This document shows positions 1 to 7,855 of a stretch of DNA of 64,000 nt, in pieces. Position numbers and translations under genes: made by a program. Under the pieces are notes generated by a model, which was not told the origin of the DNA, searched no databases, and saw only the letters and a list, made by a program, of their open reading frames with translations. The DNA is from Bacteroidota bacterium (GTDB taxonomy: Bacteria > Bacteroidota > Bacteroidia > Cytophagales > Cyclobacteriaceae), in assembly GCA_018266435.1 (NCBI GenBank), contig JAFEAL010000021.1, forward strand, positions 1-64,000. The letters run 5' to 3'. Every line of letters starts with the position of its first letter. The stretch's first letter is position 1.

Positions 1-134
1 TTGTTTTATGCTTGCAGGTAACGTCTGTGCTTGCGCACAATTGCCAGTATATTTATTTTGGCATAAAGGCCAAGTTAACCCAATTTTGCTTTGATCCCAA
101 TCCAATTTCGCAGATATATTTTTTGAGCATCGCG

Positions 135-1295
135 TTATTGGTCTCCCTGGTTTTCTAGAAATTTCTTGCCCGCCAGGTCGTCTAGCGGGCTTTTGATTTT
201 ATCCAGCGCAAAACGCGAAACATGGGTGTAAATCTCCGTGGTTTTGGGCGATTCATGCCCCAGCAATACCTGTATGTAGCGCGTAGATGTGCCACCCTCC
301 AGCAAGTGTGTGGCAAATGAGTGTCGCAACGTGTGCAGGGTAGCTTCTTTTTTTATACCCGCTTTTTTCTTGGCTTGAATAAGCACCTGCTGGATGCTGC
401 GCTCACTGTATTGCCCGCCCTGCTCGCCTTCAAATAGCCAGTACGAGGGCTTGTACTCAGTTAAGTACTTTTTAAGAAAAGGAATGAGCGACTGCGCCAA
501 AATACTTTGCCGGTCTTTGCGCCCCTTACCGCCCCTGATCATTACCGTGCCGCGATGAAAGTCAACATCGCTCACGCGCATGCGCAGCATCTCGCCCCTG
601 CGCAGCCCGGCTGAGTAAATGAGCATGAGCATGCTTTTGTGTTTTAGGTTTTGGGTAACCTCAAAAAGCTGAATAATTTCTTGCTGACTGAGTACCGAGG
701 GCAACCGGTATTCTTTCATGGGGCGCTCCAGGTAATACACTTTGCGTTCTTGCTTCAGTACTATTTCATAAAAAAACTTGATAGCATTGATGGCCTGGTT
801 TTGTGTGGAGCGGCTCATCTTTTTCTTCTCAACCAGGTACAGCAGGTAATTTCTAATCTCAGCTTCGCTCAAATCAGATGGGGCATGTGTTTGGTAAAAA
901 TGCAAAAACAGTTTAAACTGCTCGAGGTATGTTTTGGCTGTAGATTTGGCGTAACCTTTCAAATGAAGTTTTTGCTCCATCAGGCGAAGAATGGTAGCGG
1001 CTTCTTCGTGAAAAGTGGGTGCCGGTGGCACCGCTTGTTGAGGAGCGGGTTTTAGCTCGCTGTAATCTATTTGGGCTTTGCCTGAAAGCGCAGCGAGCAG
1101 TTCATTCAGCAGTCCTTTTCGTTTGGGTATGTACCAGCATTGGTTGGTTTTTGAAAACGTAGCTCCGGGAATTTTTTTTACCTGTGTATTCAACTCGTTG
1201 TTATATTTAAAATACAGGGCAAGGCAATCTTGGTTGCGGTGAAAAAGATCTTTCACCTGCACGGTAAGGGTATTCTCATAGGGCGGGGTAATCAT
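135..1295 (-). CDS. Tyrosine recombinase / integrase (XerC/D-like)
   Basis: A 386-residue site-specific recombinase that would cut and rejoin DNA through a tyrosine-DNA intermediate. Residues 1-90 form an extra N-terminal region seen in many Bacteroidota integrases. Residues 98-180 look like the SAM-like core-binding domain. The catalytic domain follows with a complete set of active-site residues: R232 (GLRRGE), K257 (GGKGRK), H321 and R324 (HTLRH), H347 (LLGH) and nucleophile Y356. The ending IYTHV...KSPLDDL resembles integron integrases, but I see no extra patch between the K and HxxR boxes that would define IntI. Its start codon faces the structured element at 1323-1437, which could be its target. 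Chromosomal XerC/D is an alternative, but the N-terminal extension argues against it. Confidence 0.9.
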   Translation of the reverse strand: MITPPYENTLTVQVKDLFHRNQDCLALYFKYNNELNTQVKKIPGATFSKTNQCWYIPKRKGLLNELLAALSGKAQIDYSELKPAPQQAVPPAPTFHEEAATILRLMEQKLHLKGYAKSTAKTYLEQFKLFLHFYQTHAPSDLSEAEIRNYLLYLVEKKKMSRSTQNQAINAIKFFYEIVLKQERKVYYLERPMKEYRLPSVLSQQEIIQLFEVTQNLKHKSMLMLIYSAGLRRGEMLRMRVSDVDFHRGTVMIRGGKGRKDRQSILAQSLIPFLKKYLTEYKPSYWLFEGEQGGQYSERSIQQVLIQAKKKAGIKKEATLHTLRHSFATHLLEGGTSTRYIQVLLGHESPKTTEIYTHVSRFALDKIKSPLDDLAGKKFLENQGDQ

Positions 1296-1322
1296 TTCAT
1301 ATTAAATGTAAACAAAATTCCG

Positions 1323-1437
1323 GCAAGGGATGGAGGCATTTGTTGAAGCCCGAAGTAGAATGTGTGCCGGGTGGCGACTGCCGACAGCCCGGCCCGAGCG
1401 GGTGTCAGCTTTAGCGTAGGAGCGAGGGATGCCGCCA
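1323..1437. repeat. GC-rich structured element bounded by imperfect direct repeats
   Basis: The 236-base gap between the recombinase start and sodA holds a GC-rich block. It is bounded by direct repeats GCAAGGGATGGAGGCA (1323-1338) and GCGAGGGATGCCGCCA (1422-1437), identical at 12 of 16 positions. Inside are a hairpin with arms GCCGGG (1366-1371) and CCCGGC (1388-1393), whose loop can form a small GGC/GCC stem, and the tight hairpin CCCG-AG-CGGG (1393-1402). No reading frame is convincing here. It may be a recombination site, a REP-like repeat or a structured RNA; the sequence alone does not decide. Confidence 0.5.
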
Positions 1438-1467
1438 AAAACCAAGTAGCCGGAAACTTTTTGACTG

Positions 1468-1475
1468 TATTTTTG
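1468..1475 (+). promoter_or_regulatory. Putative -7 promoter element for sodA
   Basis: TATTTTTG is a perfect match to the Bacteroidota -7 consensus TAnnTTTG, 56 bases before the sodA ATG. No convincing TTG lies 19-21 bases upstream, so the assignment rests on the -7 box alone. Confidence 0.4.
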
Positions 1476-1531
1476 TTGGTATATTTACTGTTGAAAAATT
1501 ATCAATCGTAAATCTAAAATCATAAATCCGT

Positions 1532-2143
1532 ATGGCCTTTACACTTCCTGCACTCCCGTATGCATTCAATGCTCTGGAGCCTCACATTGATGCGCGCACG
1601 ATGGAAATACACCATGGCAAACATCACAACGCCTATGTTACCAACTTGAATAATGCCATTGCCGGCAAGCCCGAAGAGCAGTTGAGCATTGAAGAACTTT
1701 GCAAGAATATTTCAAAATACCCTATGGCGGTGCGCAACAATGGCGGTGGGCATTACAACCACAGCTTGTTCTGGACGATTATGGCACCTCATGCCGGTGG
1801 TGCGCCAGCGGGTGCATTGGCCGATGCGATCCTCTCGGCCTTTGGAAGTTTTGAAGAAATGAAAACGAAATTTAATTCAGCGGCAGCTAGCCGTTTTGGT
1901 TCGGGGTGGGCCTGGCTGGTAAAAGGTGCCGATGGTAAACTGGCCATTACTTCTACTCCTAATCAAGACAACCCGTTAATGGATGTGCCCACTGCCGAAG
2001 TGAAGGGCACACCCATACTGGGGCTTGATGTGTGGGAGCATGCCTACTACCTGCACTACCAAAACCGCAGGCCAGACTACTGCACGGCATTTTGGAATGT
2101 GATAAACTGGAGCGAAGTAGCCAGGCGGTTTGCTGCAAAATAG
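1532..2143 (+). CDS. sodA: Superoxide dismutase, Fe/Mn family (Mn-type signature)
   Basis: A 203-residue iron/manganese superoxide dismutase of the usual length, converting superoxide to oxygen and hydrogen peroxide. The four metal ligands are H27 (HHGKHH), H77 (NHSLFW), D166 and H170 (LDVWEH). The GGGH segment before H77 and Q145 in NQDNP are the pattern of Mn-type enzymes, in which the second-sphere glutamine comes from the C-terminal domain; Fe-type enzymes place it elsewhere. No signal peptide is visible, so it should be cytoplasmic. The gene is monocistronic: a strong terminator follows at 2166-2197. Metal preference (Mn or cambialistic) is inferred from these residues. Confidence 0.97.
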   Translation: MAFTLPALPYAFNALEPHIDARTMEIHHGKHHNAYVTNLNNAIAGKPEEQLSIEELCKNISKYPMAVRNNGGGHYNHSLFWTIMAPHAGGAPAGALADAILSAFGSFEEMKTKFNSAAASRFGSGWAWLVKGADGKLAITSTPNQDNPLMDVPTAEVKGTPILGLDVWEHAYYLHYQNRRPDYCTAFWNVINWSEVARRFAAK

Positions 2144-2165
2144 TTTTATAACAGAGTTTCATACC

Positions 2166-2197
2166 AAAGGCTGCCTTCTCCGACAGCCTTTTTTCTT
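2166..2197 (+). terminator. Rho-independent terminator after sodA
   Basis: Arms AAAGGCTG (2166-2173) and CAGCCTTT (2184-2191) form an 8-bp stem with a 10-base loop, followed by a T-rich run. It ends only 12 bases before the start of the next gene, so that gene depends on read-through or on a promoter inside this short gap. Confidence 0.85.
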
Positions 2198-2209
2198 TAG
2201 ACTTAAAAT

Positions 2210-3208
2210 ATGAACGTTCAATATCCTGCATCGCGATTGGCCATTAACGGAATGGGGCGTATAGGCCGCACACTCTTGCGCCTGCTTTACCAGAAAAGAA
2301 AAATTAAAAATTTGGTTGCCGTGAACGACATCATGCCCAAAGAAAATTTGATCTACTTGCTGAAGTACGACTCCGTTCGGGGAGTTTTTCCTTCCGAAAT
2401 AATTTCAACTCCCGATGGGTTTAGTATTGATGGTCATGAAATTCTTTATTCGCAACTAGCCGACATTCGCTTACTTCCCTGGAAAAAAAAATCAATCGAT
2501 ACAGTTGTGGAAGCTACCGGGCTATTCACACACTCTAGCGAGGCCTCGCTTCATCTTGGCCTAGGGGTGAGGCGGGTGCTGCTTACCACGTTTAGTAAAG
2601 ATATTTCCTCTACGGTTTGGGGGGTGCACTCACAGGTACAGGCAGCGGTTGTATCTCCGGCTGATTGCACAATCAATAGTGTGGCTCCGCTGATTTATTT
2701 AATGGACAAAATTTTAGGTGTGCAGTCTGTTCATATAAACGTCATTCAGGGTTACACCACTCGCCAGGAGTTGCTCGATAAGCCGTACAAAGGATTGCGC
2801 AGGGGCCGGGCTGCGGCACACTCCATCATTCCGTTTGAGGTGAATATTAAACCGGTGTTGGAAAATATCTTTCCCTCGTTGCAGGGCAAGATCGAAGCCA
2901 TGTCTACGCGCGTACCTGTGCCTTGTGGCGCCATTGCGGATGTTTCCATGGTGCTGAAAAAACCGACCAGTATTTCTGAAGTCAATTCAATATTTGATCA
3001 TGCTTCGCGCCAGGAGTGGAAGAATGTTGTAGGAATCACATTTGAACCGATTGTTTCTACTGATATTCTCAACAATCCACATTCAAGTACCATTGATGGA
3101 CAGCTCACTAAAGTAACTGATACCCACCTGCGGTTGATGACTTGGTTTGATAATGAGTGGGGCTACGTAAACCGGTTATTCGATTGGCTTGTTTATTTTG
3201 AAAAGTAG
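2210..3208 (+). CDS. Divergent GAPDH-family protein lacking the catalytic histidine
   Basis: A 332-residue protein clearly of the glyceraldehyde-3-phosphate dehydrogenase fold. The NAD-binding motif is at 11-20 (AINGMGRIGR), VAVNDI supplies the NAD-selecting Asp (D40), and LRRGRAAA, TRVPVP and WFDNEWGY are all present. The nucleophile C153 is kept in ADCTINS, in place of the usual SCTTNC. The catalytic His, 27 residues after the Cys in canonical enzymes (Cys149/His176), falls exactly on Q180 (VIQGYT; codon CAG). The phosphate-site TTGAAKA segment is replaced by EVNIKP. Without the His the Cys would be poorly activated, so this may be a weak or repurposed dehydrogenase, or an erythrose-4-phosphate dehydrogenase relative. 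Whether a canonical gap gene exists elsewhere cannot be seen. Confidence 0.88.
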   Translation: MNVQYPASRLAINGMGRIGRTLLRLLYQKRKIKNLVAVNDIMPKENLIYLLKYDSVRGVFPSEIISTPDGFSIDGHEILYSQLADIRLLPWKKKSIDTVVEATGLFTHSSEASLHLGLGVRRVLLTTFSKDISSTVWGVHSQVQAAVVSPADCTINSVAPLIYLMDKILGVQSVHINVIQGYTTRQELLDKPYKGLRRGRAAAHSIIPFEVNIKPVLENIFPSLQGKIEAMSTRVPVPCGAIADVSMVLKKPTSISEVNSIFDHASRQEWKNVVGITFEPIVSTDILNNPHSSTIDGQLTKVTDTHLRLMTWFDNEWGYVNRLFDWLVYFEK

Positions 3209-3227
3209 CCGGGAATAATTTTTAACG

Positions 3228-3255
3228 CTGGCAGTAAGTTTTGCCACACTGCCGG
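3228..3255. terminator. Weak hairpin between convergent genes
   Basis: Arms CTGGCAGT (3228-3235) and ACTGCCGG (3248-3255) pair with one G-T wobble around a 12-base loop, between the GAPDH-like gene and the converging minus-strand gene. There is no clean T-tract on either strand, so termination is only a guess. Confidence 0.3.
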
Positions 3256-3329
3256 TGTCAGCAGGGTGCACTTAACAAACGTAGAATTGTTTTTGTGAAA
3301 ATTGCGGGTTGCGTGCTCCATTTTTACCG

Positions 3330-3758
3330 CTAACGGAGAATGTACCCCAGCCCCAGTCGCAGGGCAAAGGCATTGCCACCAAAATAATAATCACCCAATC
3401 CCTCCAGCCGTAAGTCTTTATTGATGGGGTGGGCAAAGCCCAAACCCAGTGATGCATCGTTGGCACCAATCAGGCCGCGAAAACGAAAGAAAACTTTGTC
3501 GTTGGCATACCAACGGGCACCCATTACAAACGAACTTTTTTGGTTAGTGGTCCAGATTTCAGTGCCAAGGCCTACGGAAAAATGCCTCACTACAAAATAA
3601 TTGGCTTCCAGGCCGATCTGTGCTTTTTTCAACAAAGCATGGTTATCTGTTTTTAGCAGGTCTAATCCTCCCCCGATCATAAAATCATGCATGCTTTGTG
3701 CCTTTACTAAGAAGGATAGAAAAGATAAAATAAGAATTAAACGGAGCGATTTACTCAT
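3330..3758 (-). CDS. Small outer-membrane beta-barrel-like protein, function unknown
   Basis: A 142-residue protein with a signal peptide (hydrophobic residues 6-20, cleavage probably after VKAQ). The rest consists of short amphipathic strands rich in Gly and aromatic residues (for example FSVGLGTEIW, LRLEGLGDYYF and the terminal LRLGLGYIL), which suggests a small eight-stranded outer-membrane barrel. I do not recognise a named family. It lies 38 bases downstream of the Asp-box repeat gene on the same strand and could be the last gene of a uvrB-led transcript. Confidence 0.75.
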   Translation of the reverse strand: MSKSLRLILILSFLSFLVKAQSMHDFMIGGGLDLLKTDNHALLKKAQIGLEANYFVVRHFSVGLGTEIWTTNQKSSFVMGARWYANDKVFFRFRGLIGANDASLGLGFAHPINKDLRLEGLGDYYFGGNAFALRLGLGYILR

Positions 3759-3796
3759 GAGTGAATATTAAGTGCGCAAAATACTACTTTGCTATT

Positions 3797-4819
3797 TTAC
3801 TTTTGTGTGATGAGAGCAATTTTTCCATTACCCGCAGCAACAACCAGTTTTCCGTTACGTGCTTTGCGCACCACATGAAAATTTTTTTCGTCAGAAAGTG
3901 CAAGCCAGTTGAAGCCTCCGTCATTGGAGAGATCGCAACCTTGTGGGCCAATGGCCACCACATTGTCATTCCACAATACTTCTACACACTCGCGCAAACC
4001 ACGGGTAGGCCGCATGGGTAATATCCAGGTTTTGCCATTGTCTTGTGAGCAAAAAACATGTTTTCCGGTTTGTGTATCGTTTTTAAAATCTCCGCCTACC
4101 ACTACTGCATTTTTTTTCCAGAAAACGGCTGAAAAGGCACCACCGGTTTCTACGTTTTGTAAGATGGGAAGATCAGAGACAGTCCAGGTCTCTCCGCTAT
4201 TTTTTGATTTCCACAACCGCGAAATTTTTCCGCCCGTAGTGATTATGATTTCTTTTTTGCCGTAGCAACGCAGGCCGGTACCGCTGGCAGCAAAAGAGGC
4301 TTCACCGGGTTTAAGTTGTGGCCGGTTATTTTCGGCCAATTCCTGCCAGGTGGCTCCGCCATCAGGCGAAGAGATAACCAGCATTCTGCCATTTACCGGA
4401 TCGCCATAAGCCACACCTTTTTGCTCATCCCAAAAATCGAGGCCATCAATAAACGCCTCTTTGCTCTCGTTTTGATAAACAGTCTTCCAGTTTTTTCCTC
4501 CATCTGCCGTGATGAAAATGTAAGCCGGTGAGCCGGCATTGGCCACTACGCAGTGCAGCGAATCAAACGCATACAATGAACGATAATCTAATTTTTCAAA
4601 ATTTTTTATTTGATGAAATGCCCAGCTCTCTCCGCCATCACGAGTGCGGCCGATCCACCCGTTACTTCCACTTACCCAGGCCACGTAGTCATTAACTACC
4701 GACACAGCCCGGAATGAGGCTTTGATTTCAACCGCACAATCTTTCCAAACGAAGTCTTGTGCCGGCAGCGTCATTGAAAATAAAAACAAGAGGATAAAAA
4801 AAAGAAAATAGGATTTCAT
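3797..4819 (-). CDS. Exported Asp-box (BNR/YCF48-like) beta-propeller protein
   Basis: A 340-residue protein with an N-terminal signal peptide (residues 1-20, ending LPAQ). It has six Asp-box motifs of the S/T-x-D-x-G-x-x-W type: TRDGGESW, TADGGKNW, SPDGGATW, SKNSGETW, SQDNGKTW and SNDGGFNW. This spacing is typical of sialidase-like or YCF48-like propellers. In Bacteroidota such proteins are usually annotated as oxidoreductases or photosystem-stability-like proteins without biochemical proof. No sialidase catalytic arginine triad is evident, so an enzymatic role is not claimed. The gene starts 8 bases after the uvrB stop and is probably co-transcribed with it. Confidence 0.85.
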   Translation of the reverse strand: MKSYFLFFILLFLFSMTLPAQDFVWKDCAVEIKASFRAVSVVNDYVAWVSGSNGWIGRTRDGGESWAFHQIKNFEKLDYRSLYAFDSLHCVVANAGSPAYIFITADGGKNWKTVYQNESKEAFIDGLDFWDEQKGVAYGDPVNGRMLVISSPDGGATWQELAENNRPQLKPGEASFAASGTGLRCYGKKEIIITTGGKISRLWKSKNSGETWTVSDLPILQNVETGGAFSAVFWKKNAVVVGGDFKNDTQTGKHVFCSQDNGKTWILPMRPTRGLRECVEVLWNDNVVAIGPQGCDLSNDGGFNWLALSDEKNFHVVRKARNGKLVVAAGNGKIALITQK

Positions 4820-4827
4820 GGTAATGA

Positions 4828-6849
4828 TTATTTTTTCTCTACTAATTTTTGCAAGGCCAGGTACTCATCGCGTAAGCGGGCCGCCTCCATGAACTCCAGT
4901 TCTTTGGCAGCTTTTTCCATAGCCTTTTTGGTACGCTCAATCATCTTTAACAGTTCTTCTTTGCTCAGGTAAGCGGTGACGGGGTCAGCCGCCAACGATT
5001 TTTCTTCCTCTTCGATATAATATTTTTTAATCGATTTTTTAGAGTCGGCTACTTTTGTTTGACCTAAAATTGATTCTTTTGATTTTAATACCGTGCGGGG
5101 AGTAATGCCATGCGCCAGGTTATAATCCATTTGCACCTTGCGTCTGCGGTTGGTTTCGTCTATGGCTACTTGCATTGATTCTGTTATAGTGTCGGCATAC
5201 ATGATCACGCGCCCGTTTTCATTTCGTGCCGCACGGCCAATGGTTTGTACCAACGATCGCTGGTTGCGCAAAAAACCTTCTTTGTCGGCATCCATGATGG
5301 CCACTAACGATACTTCGGGTAGGTCGAGTCCTTCGCGAAGCAGATTAACGCCCACCAGCACATCAAAGACACCCAAGCGCAATTCACGTAAAATTTCCAC
5401 GCGGTCTAAGGTCTGAACTTCGCTGTGAATGTAGCGGCATTTTACAGCCGCACGTTCCAGAAACTTGGTAAGTTCTTCGGCCATGCGTTTGGTAAGCGTA
5501 GTCACTAATACCCGCTCTTTCTTCTTTACCCGTTCATCAATTTCTTCCAACAAATCATCGATTTGATTTTTGCTGGGACGAACATCAATCTGCGGATCGA
5601 GCAGCCCCGTGGGGCGAATCAGTTGCTCGACTACTACGCCTTCCGATTTTCTCAATTCATACTCCGAGGGGGTGGCGCTGACATAAATGACCTGGTTGAG
5701 CATGGACTCAAATTCATTGAAGGTAAGCGGGCGGTTATCCATAGCAGAGGGCAGCCGAAATCCGTAATCCACCAGATTAACTTTGCGAGAACGGTCTCCG
5801 CCCCACATGGCCCTGACTTGCGGAAGGGTAACGTGACTTTCGTCAATCACCATCAGGTAGTCATCTGGAAAATAATCGAGCAGGCAGAAGGGGCGAGCCC
5901 CGGTTTTTCTGTGGTCGAAGTAGCGTGAATAATTTTCGATGCCGCTGCAGTAGCCCAATTCGCGCATCATTTCCAGATCAAACTCCGTGCGCTCTTTTAG
6001 TCGTTTAGCTTCCAAATGTTTTTTTTCCTGCTCAAACATATCCACTTGCAGCACCAGGTCATCCTGAATTTCGCGTATGGCCTGGTTCAACAGTTCTTTT
6101 CCGGTTACAAACAGGTTGGCCGGAAAAATAGTTATTCTCCGCTCGTCTGAAATTTTTTTTCCGCTGGCCGGCTCAATGGCCTGAATGGCTTCAACCTCAT
6201 CGCCAAAAAAATAAAAACGCAGGGCATAATCGGCATACGCCAGGTAAACATCTACGGTGTCGCCTTTTACACGAAAAGTGCCCCGCTTGAATTCCGCTTC
6301 GGTGCGGCTGTACAAAATATCAACCAGTGCAAATAATAATTTGTTGCGAGGTATTTTTTCACCAACACTTAACTCGATTCTGTTTTTGCCAAACTCTTCG
6401 GGGTTACCAATGCCGTAAATACAACTGACTGATGCCACCACCAGCACATCGCGCCTGCCTGTAAGCAAAGACGAGGTAGCACTCAGGCGCAGTTTTTCTA
6501 TTTCTTCATTGATCGATAAATCTTTTTCAATGTACAGGTTGGATGAGGGGATGAACGCTTCAGGTTGGTAGTAGTCATAATAGGAAATGAAATACTCTAT
6601 GGCGTTGTCAGGAAAGAATTGTTTGAATTCGCCATACAATTGTGCCGCAAGGGTTTTGTTATGACTCAAAACCAATGTCGGACGATTAATTTTTGAAACT
6701 ACGTTGGCAATGGTAAATGTTTTTCCTGAGCCGGTTACGCCCAGCAGCGTTTGATGAGGTTCACCTGATTCCACACCGCTGACCAACTGCTTGATGGCGT
6801 TTGGCTGATCGCCCGTTGGAGTATATTCGCTCGAGAGTTGAAAATCCAT
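4828..6849 (-). CDS. uvrB: Excinuclease ABC subunit B
   Basis: A 673-residue UvrB of normal length, the damage-verifying helicase-like subunit of nucleotide excision repair, which receives lesions from UvrA and recruits UvrC. Visible are the Walker A motif with K43 (GVTGSGKT), the aromatic beta-hairpin that clamps DNA (around YYDYYQPEAF), the DESH Walker B box, and helicase motifs including QTIGRAARN. A C-terminal UVR domain (about residues 635-670, MEKAAKELEFMEAARLRDEY) binds UvrC. Cytoplasmic. The start is the first ATG, 69 bases after a -7 promoter match. Confidence 0.98.
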   Translation of the reverse strand: MDFQLSSEYTPTGDQPNAIKQLVSGVESGEPHQTLLGVTGSGKTFTIANVVSKINRPTLVLSHNKTLAAQLYGEFKQFFPDNAIEYFISYYDYYQPEAFIPSSNLYIEKDLSINEEIEKLRLSATSSLLTGRRDVLVVASVSCIYGIGNPEEFGKNRIELSVGEKIPRNKLLFALVDILYSRTEAEFKRGTFRVKGDTVDVYLAYADYALRFYFFGDEVEAIQAIEPASGKKISDERRITIFPANLFVTGKELLNQAIREIQDDLVLQVDMFEQEKKHLEAKRLKERTEFDLEMMRELGYCSGIENYSRYFDHRKTGARPFCLLDYFPDDYLMVIDESHVTLPQVRAMWGGDRSRKVNLVDYGFRLPSAMDNRPLTFNEFESMLNQVIYVSATPSEYELRKSEGVVVEQLIRPTGLLDPQIDVRPSKNQIDDLLEEIDERVKKKERVLVTTLTKRMAEELTKFLERAAVKCRYIHSEVQTLDRVEILRELRLGVFDVLVGVNLLREGLDLPEVSLVAIMDADKEGFLRNQRSLVQTIGRAARNENGRVIMYADTITESMQVAIDETNRRRKVQMDYNLAHGITPRTVLKSKESILGQTKVADSKKSIKKYYIEEEEKSLAADPVTAYLSKEELLKMIERTKKAMEKAAKELEFMEAARLRDEYLALQKLVEKK

Positions 6850-6901
6850 TAGTTGGTGCGGTGAAGTGTTAATTCGTGATTAGATAATGAAGTACATTAC
6901 C

Positions 6902-6909
6902 CAAAAATA
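6902..6909 (-). promoter_or_regulatory. Putative -7 promoter element for uvrB
   Basis: On the minus strand this reads TATTTTTG, a perfect TAnnTTTG match, 53-60 bases before the uvrB start. A good -33 TTG is not present at the expected spacing. Confidence 0.4.
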
Positions 6910-6951
6910 ATCAATCAAATCATCACCTGACCGAATCGACCGGTTTGCCAA

Positions 6952-7698
6952 TTAATTATTCCAAATAGCCCATGCTTTTTCGGCCTGAATCTGCAGCATT
7001 TCTAATCCATTTTTTATGGTAGCTCCATGCATTTCCGCTTTTTGTATGAACAGGGTTCGGGCCGGATTGTAGATGAGGTCATAAACATAATGTTTTGATG
7101 AAATGGCCTCATAGTCAATGGGAGGGAAGCTGTTGGTGTCGGGCGTCATGCCGAGCGGTGTAGTGTTGATGATTAAACTGGCTTCGGCTATTACTGATTT
7201 ATTTTTCTGCAGTGATTCATAGGTGTGCTGCCCTTTGCTCTTTTCGCGTGATACCAACTCAAAAGGCATGGAAAGTTTTTTCAGTGCCTGCTGCACGGCT
7301 TTAGATGAGCCACCGGTACCTAAGATCAGCGCTTTTGCATTTTTGATTTTTTTAGGGAACCATTTTTCAACGGTTTCATAAAACGCATCACTATCGGTAT
7401 TAAAGCCTTTTAATTTTCCGTCTTGTATTTTGATCACATTCACTGCCCCGATGTTTTTGGCAGAAGGGTCAATGTCATTTAAAAATTTTAAAACTTGTTC
7501 TTTATAGGGAATGGTTACGTTCAAACCGGATAACTCGGGGTTTTCGGCTAACAGTTTTTTTAATTCGTCTACGTTTTTTAACGGGTAAAGGTCATAGTGG
7601 TAATCGCGCAGACCTTCGCGAAAGAATTTTTCATCGAAGTATGATTTCGAAAAGGAATGACTGATGGTAGAACCGATTAAGCCAAATTTTTTTTCCAT
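6952..7698 (-). CDS. aroE: Shikimate dehydrogenase
   Basis: A 248-residue shikimate dehydrogenase, reducing 3-dehydroshikimate to shikimate with NADPH in aromatic amino-acid synthesis. The substrate-binding SHSFS motif is near residue 14. Catalytic K66 lies in NVTIPYK and D102 in FNTDSDAF. A GTGGSSKAV dinucleotide loop and the NTTPLGM motif follow. It is slightly short compared with E. coli AroE (272 residues) but normal for Bacteroidota. It is preceded by its own -7 element and a leader hairpin, so it is probably expressed separately from comA upstream. Confidence 0.95.
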   Translation of the reverse strand: MEKKFGLIGSTISHSFSKSYFDEKFFREGLRDYHYDLYPLKNVDELKKLLAENPELSGLNVTIPYKEQVLKFLNDIDPSAKNIGAVNVIKIQDGKLKGFNTDSDAFYETVEKWFPKKIKNAKALILGTGGSSKAVQQALKKLSMPFELVSREKSKGQHTYESLQKNKSVIAEASLIINTTPLGMTPDTNSFPPIDYEAISSKHYVYDLIYNPARTLFIQKAEMHGATIKNGLEMLQIQAEKAWAIWNN

Positions 7699-7718
7699 GT
7701 TTTTGGGTTAAGAATAAT

Positions 7719-7752
7719 GAGACCGTTACTGTTTAGGGCAGTCTCTTTTTTT
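7719..7752. repeat. Inverted repeat with T-tract in the aroE leader
   Basis: Arms GAGAC (7719-7723) and GTCTC (7741-7745) are followed on the plus strand by seven T. On the minus strand, where the genes lie, the A-run comes first, so it would be a hairpin in the aroE 5' leader and at best a weak comA terminator. Confidence 0.35.
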
Positions 7753-7761
7753 AATAGAAGG

Positions 7762-7769
7762 CAAATCTA
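7762..7769 (-). promoter_or_regulatory. Putative -7 promoter element for aroE
   Basis: Reads TAGATTTG on the minus strand, a perfect match to TAnnTTTG, 64 bases before the aroE ATG. The -33 region is not recognisable. Confidence 0.4.
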
Positions 7770-7855
7770 ACAAGTCTTTAGTCATTGATTTTTTTGGAGT
7801 AATGTTTATTCGGGCAATTTGATCAACTGCCTAAAAAACAGTGCATTACCAGAAC

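Noticed and set aside
26-39. Hairpin TGTGC-TTGC-GCACA downstream of the recombinase
   Set aside because: Only five pairs and no T-tract; could easily be chance.
651-1055. Plus-strand open frame of 134 codons inside the recombinase gene
   Set aside because: It lies wholly within a gene with a full catalytic set and has no family resemblance.
135-1295. Integron integrase (IntI)
   Set aside because: The tail resembles IntI, but the diagnostic extra patch is not visible and no attC array is seen.
5563-5928. 121-codon frame antisense to uvrB
   Set aside because: Shadow of a highly conserved gene; no start site or family similarity.
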